Positions 39,331-53,300 of a stretch of DNA of 64,000 bases are shown in pieces. The notes beneath the pieces were generated by a model. That model saw only the letters and a list, made by a program, of their open reading frames with translations, was not told where the DNA came from and ran no database searches. The translations under genes and the position numbers were made by a program. Each line of letters begins with the position of its first letter. Position 1 is the first letter of the stretch. The stretch is from the NCBI GenBank assembly GCA_013433145.1, contig CM024173.1:10374322-10438321 (forward strand), read 5' to 3'. This stretch comes from Ascaris suum (taxonomy: Eukaryota; Nematoda; Chromadorea; Rhabditida; Ascarididae).

Positions 39331-40687
39331 ACAACAATTGCTCTTGGTTAAATCCGGTCCCGGCACCACCAAGGCAGGAAATAATCCATGCTGCACGTTA
39401 GCTGTGGATCAGAAAAAAACGCTACTTCAAACTATGTTATGCTTATTGGTCGAGATCGGAGGCGATGGTCTTTAAACGGACACGTGCATTGGCAGAAAGA
39501 GAAAATATACGCCTACTCTCGGGCTCGGTTTAATCACGCATGAGATAAAACTGCCTTGATAAGCTTGATGAAGGGATTGAGTGACTTGATGCAATTCGTT
39601 ATCCTCATCGCTAGTCCAGTCGATTCACTCCTCTTTGAGATGACCAAGCGGTATTACAATTTATAGTATTAGCACAAAACATATAAAGGCGATTAAAATC
39701 TAGACGATATAAAAGAACAAGTAATAAAGAAACGAAGATAAGCAGTAGAATATAAGAGAGATTTGATCGCATAAAAGGAAATACTTCCCAGATAGATGGG
39801 TAATATTCCTGGTTGTGCAAGAAAAGACGCTTAAATTGGCTGAACTGCCAAAATATGACTATTTGCTTAAAATAACAGTACTCTATAAATAATAATTTCT
39901 TCGAAGGACATTGGCAACTTCTCATTTACCCGCAAAGGTGTATTTAGTTAAGCAAAGAAATATGACAGATACAGAGAGTGATCAAACGTGCGTAGTGATA
40001 AGAAACTGCTTCAAGAATTAAATCCACCTATGCTGTAGTCATTTTCATTATTTCCTTAATCATATTATCACTAAATTATTACTATATTATCAATGAAGAA
40101 AATTACACATGACGTTCAATAATCTGAGTAAATTGAACTGAAAAAAGATTGTTATGATAACGTAAGCCATAGAAATATGGTAAAATAAATAAAAATATTA
40201 AATGAGAAATGAATGCGAGGAAAATAATTTAAAATAAAATTGTCGAAATAGATCATCAATGGTCGCAATTCATGATTCGATGATTATCCACCGAACGCAA
40301 AGATTTTATGACAAAGGAAATATCTGTTTTTTTTTTTGCCTCGAAAACAAATAACGGTAATTTATTGCGGATACGAATAGAAATATTAGTGAAACGATTT
40401 AAAGAAAGCGTTTAATTGAAGAGGTTTCGTAGGAGAGCTGCCATCAAGGAGACATCTTCGTGAGTGGTTTTGAATGAACGGAAATATTTCATCGAATTTA
40501 ATGTTTATGCAACAATTCACCACTTCTGTAGTATAAGTCGAAAAACACTCGTCATTCCGTTAGCTAAAGGTCAAACATATTCGAACGCTAATCAACTTGA
40601 TCTATGGCTTCCTTTTAATTAAAAATGAGGTCACAGAGGCTAATAGCTCCAAGTCCGAGTATTTGTGAAATAATATGGGTCGGACGA

Positions 40688-40702
40688 CCCCCCCCCCCCC
40701 CC
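40688..40702 (+). repeat. Poly-C run, 15 bases
   Basis: Fifteen consecutive C on the plus strand, upstream of the PRCC gene. Confidence 0.95.
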
Positions 40703-40999
40703 ACCTCAAGTCCAATCAATAGAACCACATCATCAACGACTCTAACTGCTCAAAAAGCGTTTGGTGACAAAAAGCTTCGTCAAATCTGGAAGCGTTCGCC
40801 ATGTCGCTTTATGAATTTGGCAACTACATTTTGTTGGCATTTCGCCAAAAATACGACCCTCCAAGAAATGTCCTGCAAGAGCTGCAAACGGAATAGCATG
40901 CATAAACAGACATGATGAGCCAATAAACACATAGAAGAAAAAAGCTTGCTCTTAAATAAGTTGGCTTAATTTAATTAACACAATAATTATGAACAGCGA

Positions 41000-41061
41000 T
41001 GAACACGAATGGTAGTGACCAATAAAAAAATGAACACGAGTGATAGTGACCGGTAAAAAAA
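41000..41061. repeat. Tandem duplication, 2 x 31 bp
   Basis: Two units beginning TGAACACGA and containing TAGTGACC, followed by an A run; they differ at a few positions. Confidence 0.75.
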
Positions 41062-44000
41062 ATCTGGACTTTGTGGTGTCCTCATATACATAATTCTATA
41101 GAGCAAATCATTAAAAAATTTTATGATTAAAGCCGAATGAATGACCGATGGTCAGCAAATGCCGAGTCAATAAAAAAATTGGATTCGAATTTTTTTTCTC
41201 TATAGTGAAAGTAAGAATAAATTTCTGTATGCTGACTAGGATGTGCAGTCTATAAGAAAGTTGTATAAGAAGAGTACAACGTTTATCGACTTCTTAGCGC
41301 AATCTCATTCAAAATAGCCAATCAATCGAAGGAGATATCAGAGAGCACGAATGCGATGGAGAATTCTTTCATGTAGTTGAGCCGGCAATTCGTTTTTTCA
41401 TTCATTTTTTTTATTCTACTAGTCACCTGTGTTTTGCTTTTTTATTTCTCTATTATTGAGTTCTATGATAGTATCTCGAATTAATTGATCGAAGTAACAG
41501 AGTAAATTTATGCGTTTTGCGAACACCTCTCTCCGATTACATATAAAACAAGTTCCAGAGTTTTTCTGCTTTTTTTTTGTATTGGCTATCGTTTATTCCC
41601 GTAGAGATGTGAAACCAAGCACACCTGTCAATTAATGTCACCTTTCACTAATTTAGACATTTGAGATTTTCTTCTTTTCTCTTTGTGTTTGTCCGTTTAT
41701 AGCCAATGACTTTTTTTTGATATCACGATTTCTTAACGTTTATTATGCTATATTTTCAATATACGAGTAAACTTTTCGTAAATTCATACCTGTATATCCA
41801 TGCACTCTTAAAGTATACCTGTACTAGTATAAACTTTGATTCAGTGGCGGCTACGAGCACCGCCATAGGTAGACTAAATTTCAACAGAACTAAGCGACGA
41901 AAATCTAGCTTAGGCGTGACATGCGCGTTCCCGAGCGCAACTCAATAACTCATGGGATAATATGGGTGGGCTGCGCTGGAAAAGAAACTCTAAACTGAAC
42001 CACTTGTGGGAGGGTTGACGGAAGTGAATGAAATGAGGGGACGAGATCTGATGCTCGTTCGATAAAGCACGAGGAAATATCATCCAGTCACTTTCAGCCA
42101 AAAACGTGTTGTGCAGCCAATATTCTGCACAAATGGTGTCTTGGCCACGTACGGGGAAATGCCGCCATGTTATTGTCGTCTTTGCTTCGGTAATTAAAGG
42201 TGAGATGAAAGCAGGCTTCTGAACGGATCGGTGCTTATATAGTACGAAAGAACCAAGCGGTTCTTACCCCCTGGCCTGTCCAGGCCTCTCGCTTCACAAA
42301 ATAATTGCTCTACACCTCGCCTCTTACCTCGGAAAACCCTCTCCATGCACTAGTTATGACGCCTACTGATGCTTACTTTGAAATTGCCGGCCGTTTCTCG
42401 TTCGCCCTTCCCGCACAGTTTCCGGAAATTTTTAGTCATTGACGATAATATCGCAAAGAAACGAACAACTCAGTATCTATTGTCACCTTCGGTAACCCCG
42501 CTGTCGGTGAACTTTTGTTCGGTTCAAGCACTCACATTCTGCCTTCCTCTTACCATTTGTCCGCACTGCCCGTTTTCGTACCTTAATTTCTCGAATCCGT
42601 CGTAGTGCACAAAGCTCGATAACGACATTGCACTTCTTATATAGTGGAAAGAATAACAGTAACTTCTATACTGTACTGTATTTTAACTCTTGCACACAAG
42701 TAAAAGCAAAGCAAACGAATGTTCCGCCTTTTTAGTAAAACATCAGATGCGAAGTGGGAGCTTGCTCTAGATTTGTTCGAACGCTCAGGAAGTGGTCGTT
42801 CGAGGGACCGAAGATGAAAAAATGTTGAAATCACCGCCGCCGGCAACGCTGATGCATCGGAGATGGAAACCCACAACCCCACTTAGTGACAGCGAATATA
42901 TGGAACGAAAATCTCCCCACTACACATAGCCGACCGCCGGAAACCGCTGACGATAACAATAGCAACACCATCCGCAATGTTAGCTCAAGCTGCAACCAGC
43001 TTGACGAACTACTCTGGTGACGCGGGTCGTGACGCTCTTTTAAATTTCACCTCCTCCCTCTTCCTAGGATTAAAAAACGTCCCAACAATGAATTTAAGCA
43101 TATGTACCTCGGCGTCAACTCTTCAACTAGTTATTTCATTTCTTACGCCTCCTTATGATCTAAAATTGAACAACTATGTAGACAGCATAATATCTTTATT
43201 ATTTCAAAAATCAATGGACAAATTCCTTATAAAAAGCGATGACGCCAAAGAAAATAAAAAAAAAGAAACCAACCAACGCAGAGCACACCGAGTTGGCATT
43301 GCGTTCGGAGATGAAAAAAAAAACCACGAAGAAATGAACAAATGGGGCGGTCTCAAAGCGAAGTGCTACTGCAGTATTCAAGCGACAACCGTCATATGTA
43401 ACGCACAAATACATATAATGTGAGAACGTATCAGCCAAGTGCTTGTGGATCGCACTTCGGTAGGCTGTAATTGATGGCATAATGCAATACTACCCACACA
43501 GAGGCCCAATCAAAGACAGCGGCGATTTGATGAGCGAAAGAGACCGTTGAAAGAGAAGATAATGTTGAACTGACTTACTCATTGATTCGACAATCCGACC
43601 AATCGATTGAGTGCTGCCATAAAATGACAACCACTCATCAAAATGAAACATGTACATGAAAGTCGAAATGAAAAAAGATCGAACTTTAGATTTAAAAAAT
43701 AGAGCTGGCATAACGTGCCATAAAGGCTTGACGTTCAGCTTCGCTAAAACATAAGATTTATAGAGGAGGAAAAGAAAAGAAAGCATTAAAAAACGATCAG
43801 ACAACGAACGAAACCTAAAATCAGATGCACCGAAGGGAAATAACTGACACTTGAAGAAACGAATGAAGAGAAATCACCTCAGAGACACTTTTGAATTGAT
43901 GTGCACACAGGAGTGTGTAATAAACTTCAACATGGTCCTCGCAATGAATACTGAAATTTGCAGAAAACCTCCTAACGAAGGTCAAAATATTGAAGCCACT

Positions 44001-44133
44001 AAGCAACGTGCAACGTCACATGAACAAGACCATTGGCAGATGAAATAAGAACGGCACAGAGGGGAAGCAGCATCGGGCGCCACCTACAAACCAATACGAA
44101 CTATGATACAATGCTCTTGTCTTCTCCTCATTG

Positions 44134-44150
44134 CCCCCCCCCCCCCCCCC
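44134..44150 (+). repeat. Poly-C run, 17 bases
   Basis: Seventeen consecutive C, about 230 bases beyond the Mask stop codon, hence poly-G in the Mask transcript direction. Confidence 0.95.
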
Positions 44151-44380
44151 TTTTATCCTTTCATACTACGAAATGATATCGCTAAATGCATCGATCTATT
44201 TATGCTTTCAAAGAAAGAAGAATCCAAACAACGCACTTATGTGGATTTCGAATAAGAAAAAACGGCGTCATTCATCTGAAATGCCTTGTGTTTGGCGTAC
44301 ACCGTTAAAACTTCCACTGAAGAAAAGCAGCAAAAATGAAGTTGGTGAAAAAGCCGAAAGAATGCTTCGTTTCCCGAAGG

Positions 44381-47300
44381 CTATTGCCATCCATAGCCAT
44401 TCCACTGCGATCGATTCGTCGTCTGGGATAAAAGTGTGGCATCTCCCACCGCTCCAGGCGCTTGAGATGGAGGACCATAATTCGGTGGCATCGGCCAATT
44501 GCCCCTGAAACCGGTTGTCCCATATTATATCACATTTCATTGACTGCAAGCTTCACATCAAACCCCATATTCACTCCCCCTCTTATGCGTTCACAATATC
44601 AGATTGCCGATAAACTCTCCAACTAAATTGACGCGGGTGTATTCAGATCAGTGCACACACTACAAACAGGATGCAACTACGTCACTCCTCACAGCTGGCG
44701 AGCACAATAGATCACAGGTGTCCCACCATTCATCGAAACCCCTCTTGAAGCAGCAGAGAGAAACGGTTAAGAAAAACTGTAATGCAGGAAAGCTTATCGC
44801 AAAAAGTGCATGACAACTGCAGCTTTAAACTGTTCAGTAAACTGTTCACACCGCAATAATCGATGCCGCTAAAGCACTAAGAGCAGAGGTATTCGCGAGG
44901 TACAATGCAGTCGCAAGCAGCTCCTTCATGGGAAATATCGATGAGAGCCAACCTCTCTTCCACTTCCATCCAAACCTTCCGTCGAACTTCTAGAAATACT
45001 GTGCTGCAGAATCTATAAATCTATAAAACTTACCCAAATAGAGTCGAACTAGCCAATTGTGCGCTGTTTTGCGTCGAAGGCGGAGGTATTTGAGCACTGA
45101 AGAAAGGTGGTGGAGGAATCGATGTATTGAGAGCCGTTCGAGCTGCATGATATGTCCCACCATAGTCGGCGTTATCGATGCGCGAAGTGCTCATCCCTGC
45201 TGCGTGCGGTGGACGTACCGTCATATTCAACGAATTTAGCAACATACTCAGATTCTCGTATTCATTCGACGCAGCTTGTGCAGCCTGAAAATAACAACCA
45301 TAAATGCTGCACTCTTCAAGTGACAGGCAATATTTACTCGCGATGGAAATGACCGGGCAGTGGACGTCAACACAAATATCCAAAATTTAATGTGCAAGAG
45401 CAGTTCCCATATTCACGTTTCCAACAACCAGCACAATATAAAAGTCGATTTCGTTGTTGTTGCTTTCCTTTTTTGAAGCAAGAGAAAGGTTTCGAGCAAA
45501 GCGAAAACCAGTAGGAGAAGTAAGTTGCATCTACAACACTCTCGCTAATAATCACAATATATTGCAAATAATACTGTCACTAACAATCGCAGCATGTCAC
45601 CACGGTAAACTCAGATCAGACTGCGAGCTCCACCGATTGCTGCCTTCAATCCTCCTACTGCCAATACTAAAGCGATTTGACCTCCATTGTCATTTGCGTC
45701 AAAAAAGCATTCGAAATGCATCAACGCCCACCCTTAGTTGGGAGTTTCTCCATATTACATACAACGCATACCTCTGATATATAGCACCCCACTAACCCTC
45801 TCTTACAACCTTTTACTACAGCCCACATAAATAACAAGACCAACCTGCTGTAAACGAACACGATTATAAGGCTGCGGCTGTGTGGGTTGTGAATGCTGAT
45901 GAATGTGACTGAGAGGATGTTCTTTCGAGTATGCTGCCGATGGAGGATATCCGATAGGCGTGGGCAAATGCGAAAACGGATTCGAGAAGCAATCACCTCC
46001 AGATGAAACGTCTGTTTGATTACCCGCCAACTGCATCGCAACCTTTAATTTCAATTCACTGGATGCAAATATTTCATGAACTGCCATTGATAGGCGCAAT
46101 TGATCAACATAAACAAACCCGTATCCAAAGCGCTTTGAAGAAGGGACAAGGATTCTCCCCAACAAGCAGTCAGGAATGTAAGGGAAGAAGTTTTCCACTG
46201 CTTTAATATGTAACAAATGTCGTCCTTATTATTTAGCATCAAATGTTTGGCGAAAGATCTATTTTCTTTCAAGAGTAAGTGATTTACCTCCACCTGACAC
46301 CCTTAACCGTCCACTATTCCGCTCTTCCCAAAGGGAAATATTGCACAGGTAAAGATCTGAACGCGACGATTTGATGATGCGGACAAATGAACCCCCGAGA
46401 ACAACGGATTTCAGAAGTGAGATTGTTTATAGCCAAAACGTTTAAGTTTTGATACATTAGACTGCTTTAAAAAAAATACACAATGATCTAGAACAATTGC
46501 TGATTCAAGGAAACTTCTTAATTATTTGAATGCGCATCCTGACACTATCAAAGTTTCTTTTCCCTCACCTGAAATCCTTTAAATTAAAAAGTCCTAAACC
46601 ATCCAACTGATTCTTTCCTCGGAGAAAAATAGTTTGAAAAAAACCATCACAGTCGATGGAATTAATCCTATAGAACCCATGACAACCAAAAAGCACAACA
46701 CATTATCCGCAAATTAAGGAATCAAAATAAACTAAATCCTGCCTACAACCAATGTCGTGCTGTGATGATCACGTCTATAAATTTCACGATTGCAGCTAAG
46801 TCTTGCCTACCATAAATTTCTTGAGGCCATCGGAACGAATAAGGCAAGATCAACACACAGAGGAAGGCTATTCAGGATGCGCTCTCCTGATATAAATTTG
46901 CACAAAGCGTAAATAAGAAGACACACCTGATTGATCCACGTGTTATCTCTGTCGGGGAAGAGAGATTGTGATGTGTTGGGACGCTGTGTGCTAACCACTG
47001 GCTCGTTTCTCCATTGGAAGGGTGGCTCCGACGAAAACGCACTTCGAGCAGCACATCCCGAAGGAATCGTGTCACTGCCAAAGCCACGCATCCCGCCGCT
47101 ATCCTCTTCACCGATCGATCCTGCTGCACTGTTCGCCTGAAAATCTCCGCAGTTACATCACTTCCGATGTCAAGGTCGCTTCGAGCAATCCGTACAATTA
47201 GCAATATATGAGCTGCTGCACCTAAACATCCTCCCCCAGGCAATTCAGCTCATTCGAATTCCTCCCAATTGTAATTATGATATTCGCTGATAAATGAGAC

Positions 47301-50300
47301 AAACAGAAGCATAGTCACATGAAAACGATGAACCGACGACTGTCACCTCTGGAGAATATGAGAGAACGCGCAAGAAAACAGCGCAGATGCTGCTAAAGAA
47401 AAGCGTCGTGAAAATTTGTACAGAATCGCCAATTTCTACCCACATCTGTAGCATAAAAATTTCAAGGCCAATACGACTGTTATGCCCTCAGAAATCACAA
47501 CTCCTCCTACCCCTCAGCCACCGCTTTATCTAAATGCGACGATATTAAAGTATAAAAAGCAACCACGAAGCAAAGGTGGATCATTCCAACAGTACCTATT
47601 GACCTCTACCTCATTTTTTATTCTCTTCTTAGCAAACCTGCAGCGAAACGTCATAAGTCGTCTAAGATGGATGAATTTCATAAAATGAAATTCGTGCTAT
47701 CATTCCCCCTTCCCCCCCCCCCCCCCCCAATGGTCGTACATCTAACTACTTATAAAGCATTTAAATGCTGATATTGCGCATTATAATATAAGCAATTTAG
47801 TTCTGAATATATTTATAATGCATCTGCTCACATAAAAGTACACAGCCGTATCGGTACACATCACCCGTCTAATAGCGATGATGTTGGGTGAGAGAAAGGT
47901 AAAGAATTTGCTGAGATTATCTCTGCCAGCGAAACGGGAATCGTAATCAGTGTATCCAGACTGTTTGTTTGTCGCAAGAATATTGCCCTCAGAGAATCAG
48001 CAATGCTTTCGATAACGAAGTGGAAGAAGGCTTTAGCTAGGATGGTTAAGCCAAGACTAAAGGAAGTGCTGGCCTCGGTTTAAGCCCACATGGAAACCTA
48101 AAGGAAGTGAAAGAAACGAAATGAAGCCTAAAAGTCCATAGGATCGAGCTTGTTAGAGCACAAACAAACACGACATTAACAAAACAGCATCTAGAAAGAC
48201 AAAGGTGCTTATGGCGCGAGCCACTGTTCGGCATCCAACCACGTCTCCTATTAGCTGAATAGCCATCAACCGACCTGAACACTTCATTCGCACAAACTCA
48301 TCTCATTCTACGCACAGCCACTCCCTCTCCCATTTCCCTCTAGCGCAAACTCATTAGCAAGCAGCCTAACGTGTGCATATAAGAAGACATACGTGAGCCC
48401 TAAGCTGGGCGATATTATGCGCCAATTCCAAAGGTTCGCTACGAGCCGCCAATTCTGCTCGATCGTTGAGAACGCCAAGAGAGGGCTGCGATGAAGAAGC
48501 GAGAAGACCGCTGGCGGCTGGAAGAGTTGCAGCAGTCCCAAGTCCTGTGGCTACACTCGTCGTACCCCCGCTCGTACTGCTCCAGCCCACAACGCTATTC
48601 GTGCTGCCCACTGGATTATAGTCTGACCAAATCTTTGCCAGCGGATCTACTGAAGGTGCGCTCACACCGATCCCATGCTGCAAAATTCAAACAAAAATAA
48701 GAGGATTACGAATAACAGAAGAGGAGGGCATGTGCTGAGAAATGCACCACAATCGATACAAGACCATTTCTAAAAAATGTCTTGCTTGAAATGCATAGAT
48801 CAGAATAACAATATTATTCTAATATAATCAAGGAAGCATTTTCTTTATGCATTGAATGCTATCACCAGAACGAGGAGGGAACAGTTTTCAGCGTAAAAGT
48901 AAAGGAACGCTAACCGGAAGAAATCCGCCATCGTTAAGTGCGCCCGATCTTGACGAATCCGCCGTGGCCGTCGTGTTGACACTTTTCTTCGGCATAGAAT
49001 TACCAATATCTCCAAATCCAAGATTGGCTAAAACTGATACATGGGAATTCAAATACTGCTGACGGCAAAAGTAAGCAAATAGTCATTAATGAACGAAGGG
49101 AACCGTAAGAGAGGGTGCCGACTTTATTAGAAAGTCTAAAGAGAGCGATAATATCGTACTTTTTCACATCACAACGCAATGAGCTGAAGTGCCGACTAAT
49201 TCACCAGCACCCTTCCCATCTCTCTACTCGTTACGATCGGAATGGCCTCAGCGTAATCGCTCTTTAAACTCAGTCAAATTGCCCCAATGCCAACTTCAAA
49301 CCTCAAACTCAATCTCAGTAAATTCTCTGAACACTTCAACGGGCTTCAGAAATCGATCCCGACCAACAACTTTGACCACACATATATTTTTATCTGCTAG
49401 TACATTGTATGGCGAATTAATTCATGTCCCACCGAATGGCTAAGCACTTGCATGCGAAAAATACATCGAAACTAGCCCATTACTGATGTATATCAATGGC
49501 ATTATTTTTCTCATTCAAATATCGCAAATCTTGTTCACTAAACGGTCAACAGGTAAATGCATACCACTCACTGATACTCCTGCACCGGGAGCACGTGCGA
49601 AATCCTTTCCAGTCTCCGAACTGAAATAAATAACGACACACTGAAATCAACCACTGTGATCAACACATTGAGATCAACCATCAGATAATTTTCCTCAGTA
49701 TTCATTTCACATCATCAATCTCAACGAATCTTCCCAGATCAACCTCGGATGCCTCGACAGTTCTCGCTACAAACTAAATCACTCAATAAAAGCAACATGC
49801 AACTATGTGTGCAACACCCAACAACGAAATAGCACCGATAATTCAACTCTAAGCAACTCCCACACGTCTCCAGATTTTGCAAACACCTATTATAAAAGGG
49901 CAACAAATAGATAGAACGAGCAAATGGGAAAACAATTATAACTCAGAACTGCGGAAAAAGATTGACTTTTGATGAATTCAAGGGGAAATGAAGTCAGAGC
50001 AGCCAATATGAAGAATAATTCTTTTGCATCCCAATCACCTGACCAATCTTAGAATGCAACCAAAAAAGCAAAGAAAATTATGCAGAATAGCAGCATACTT
50101 AGCTCATTTGATCATGCACACAAACCCTGTAGAAGATATTCATTCTTATGGGTCCAAATGGTGCAAAATGAAGGCCAAACCTTTTTCGAAGTTGCTGAAG
50201 CAACACGAAATACGGTTTAGGAAATTAACCTACAACATATATTACGCCGAAAAATTTTGTATTCACGCTTTGGTGGTTTCCGGATGAAACTACCCTACAG

Positions 50301-53300
50301 ACAGACAAATATACGCACAGACAAAACACTGTCACCTTGCGTTTAGCAAATGCAATTCAGCAAAAGCCCATAAAAAGCTCTAAAATGATAAGATGTTTTG
50401 CCTGCAAATACAAAAAGAGAGCAAGAAATTTTCCAGAATTTCCCGGACTCTATGAGAACACAATGTGATCCAGCTATCAACAACATCAGCGGGTAACCAT
50501 ATGCTCAGGGACTAGTTAACTAGCCCACTAAATAGTATCACGTCACCTTGATAGAATGCATATTTTCAGCGATTCTTCTATAGATTGCAACCACATAATC
50601 TGATGTCTTTTCTTGCAAGTCGCTACGATGAACTCTGAACAAGAGTGAATTCCTTTGAGATAATTTTAATCAAAAATATTACAGCTTTTGGTTTAAACCA
50701 CTTTATTCGCCAATTCCCATCCTCTGACTCTTTTGTTTGTTTCCAAACGAAAACTACGATGACAGCGGAGATTTGCTGCCGTCAAAGAAATCCCAATAAA
50801 AGAAAGAGAGAACTCCAAATGCCGTATAAATGATACTCCCACGAATAAGTATGACTCCAGGAAGTACGGCACATCTCGTGGAGAGCACTTCGAAGATAAC
50901 CAAAAGAACTTGTTGCTTTACATTGGAGTTTTTCTAAACAACAATCTTAGCAGTTCTTCACTTTCCCCTGATAGCTTTCACTATCTCAACAAACTCGTCA
51001 ACAATTTGTGAGCGTTGAAAAGAAATCCCCCTCCGTTGTTCGTACCATTATTCCGTAGACAACACACCGAACACTCCGAGGAAACGTCCGAATGGACAAT
51101 GTAAAAAATCGCAGAAATGTGAAAAGAACCTACTTGGTGGGTGGTTCGATGACTCCGACCGCAGCCGGTACCGTTTTCGACGCCGCTACTGGACCATTCG
51201 TATTCATAGACAACGGAGGAGAAACCCCTCAAAACAATCAGAATTTATTACTCCAACTCTTCAAACGCATTTTGTGAAAGCGTCGAAACATGAAAATATT
51301 TCAAGCTATGACTGACTGAAACTTCACCTAGACAAAAAAACAAATGAGGAAAAGATGATTCCGAAATGCCATCCCGCTAAAACTTGAACCTCCTTTAATA
51401 TGCATTGCTTTCACATTCATGCTGAAAAAAAAGTCAAGCACCAACCTGCTGAAGACATCGGACTACTGGGTGTCGATCCAGGTGAAGGTCTCGTACCTGG
51501 CGCCTTGCTAAACGTACTGCTCTCTTGCTTCACAATAACTTCCTGAAACCATTGGAAGTTCAACAGAAGTTCAACATAGTTGCCATGAGCAATTTACAGT
51601 GAAATACTTTCCTAAAGAAGGATGAAAAATACAGCACAATATCCACATAAAACATTTCCGAATCACCATGAAATTATCTCTGATCTTACAATTAATCTTT
51701 ACAAAGTATGGTATGATAATCTCGGCATTTATCTTATCTCTAAAAATAAGCGATCACATATCTATGAAGATTTCAAATGAATGCAGATGGTAATCAAATA
51801 AAAGAATTGGTATCATCAGTGAACATAAATAACACCAACATCACTCGGAGGCTTCCATGACGTTTGATCAGGCTTCTTCGATCTCTCACCAATAGCCCCA
51901 ACATCAGCCGATGGCACAATCGATCCACCAAGATCCATTGAGGCCTTCGAGATGGGCACATCAACTTTGGCTGCTTGTTGCTCTTGTTGTTCCGCCATCT
52001 GCGAGCTTGCCGCCTTCTGCTTCTTCTCCGATCCGATAGCACTAACCACTTCAATCAACACATCTCGATTACATTTCACTGCTGCACTATCACCGCCAAC
52101 TACATTTGTTTTACTCATGGTTAAAACAGTTAAAACATACAAAAACTTCGTTTGAATATTATCAAACAACATCGTTCCTTCATCACCTCCCCATGCATAA
52201 GCAACCTGTATACGATACCTGCATGACACATACCATTCCATCAATTCCCCACAGAAGGTAATAAGCTTCCAAAATAACCGCCTGGCGTTTCAAATCCATC
52301 CCAGACAACTTCCCACCCTAAACTGCTGTGGCCTTTATCCATATACTCTCAAAAGCTCTAAGCCAACCCTGGAGTATTCACATCTTGAGGTGGAACTCCT
52401 CCGACATCTCTGCACCATTCTTTTATCGCCCTACTCTTCATCGCGAATATTCTGCTTACCCGAGATCTCAGACCTCTACGTGCACAGATCACTGTTATTG
52501 GCTACAAACTACTGCTCAGATGAATTCTTTTTCGATTCCTGGAAAACATTCCTAAACGAACTGAGATTCACCGAAAAAAACTGAATAACTTGAAACCACT
52601 TGTTTTACTTCCCCTCTTCTGCAAAAAAAAAAATCGTGAGTGATCCCTGTCTATGCGTTCTGCATTCAAAGCCATTTCAACAAACAAACTAAAAAACTAA
52701 TAACAGCAATATCGACGTCACATGATTCGTTGTTTTGTGCGAATGGTCAAAAGGTGTAGTGAACTCGAAAAACCTCAACTCATGGAACATTGCGTTGAAA
52801 GACCCACCCCCCCCCCCCCCCAACGATCATAAAAAGCGCGAAAATAATCAAAATAAGTGCTAGATAAATGACGAACTTTTCTGTCGTTGTGCAGCTCGTT
52901 GTGCCCAAACATTGGTTGTCACCTGTGCGGGCATCACCACCGTTTTCTTTAACGTTGTCGCCTTCAAATTCAACAAAATGCATTTAAACAATCGTCGATT
53001 ATGCATGAAAATTCATCCAGTTTGCTATCATATGACTTCATAGCGGTATAACAGACAATCTCTATCAAATTCGTTCACAGATTATTCAAAGTATTCACCA
53101 ACTTAATAAGAATACCCTCACGATTGTGTGACCGTTTTTAGTTAAGTAAAATCCACAAACGGTGGCAGCTTGTAATGAAAATTCATCACTATTTCGCCCA
53201 TAAATAAACATAAGAAATAAATAATCGAACAAAGAAATAATCGAGCATATGAGAATCCCCTCAAAGTGATTTGCAAAACGATCACAAACTGAGCGATAAG

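Larger units (their letters stand above)
39331..44380. other. ORF-dense intergenic region, unresolved
   Basis: About 5 kb between the Mask 3' end and the PRCC 5' end. It contains two poly-C runs (40688-40702, 44134-44150) and a 2 x 31 bp tandem (41000-41061). From about 41.8 to 43.4 kb G+C is higher and several plus-strand frames are open, including an ATG ORF at 42977-43423 (148 codons) and a splice-flanked block at 42098-42199. I could not connect them in phase into a gene, nor recognise a family, so I do not call a gene here. Confidence 0.4.

Noticed and set aside
51794..52054. 86-codon minus-strand ORF in another frame of a Mask exon
   Set aside because: It is a shadow of the Mask exon 52099-51840, whose frame is the one compatible with the flanking exon phases.
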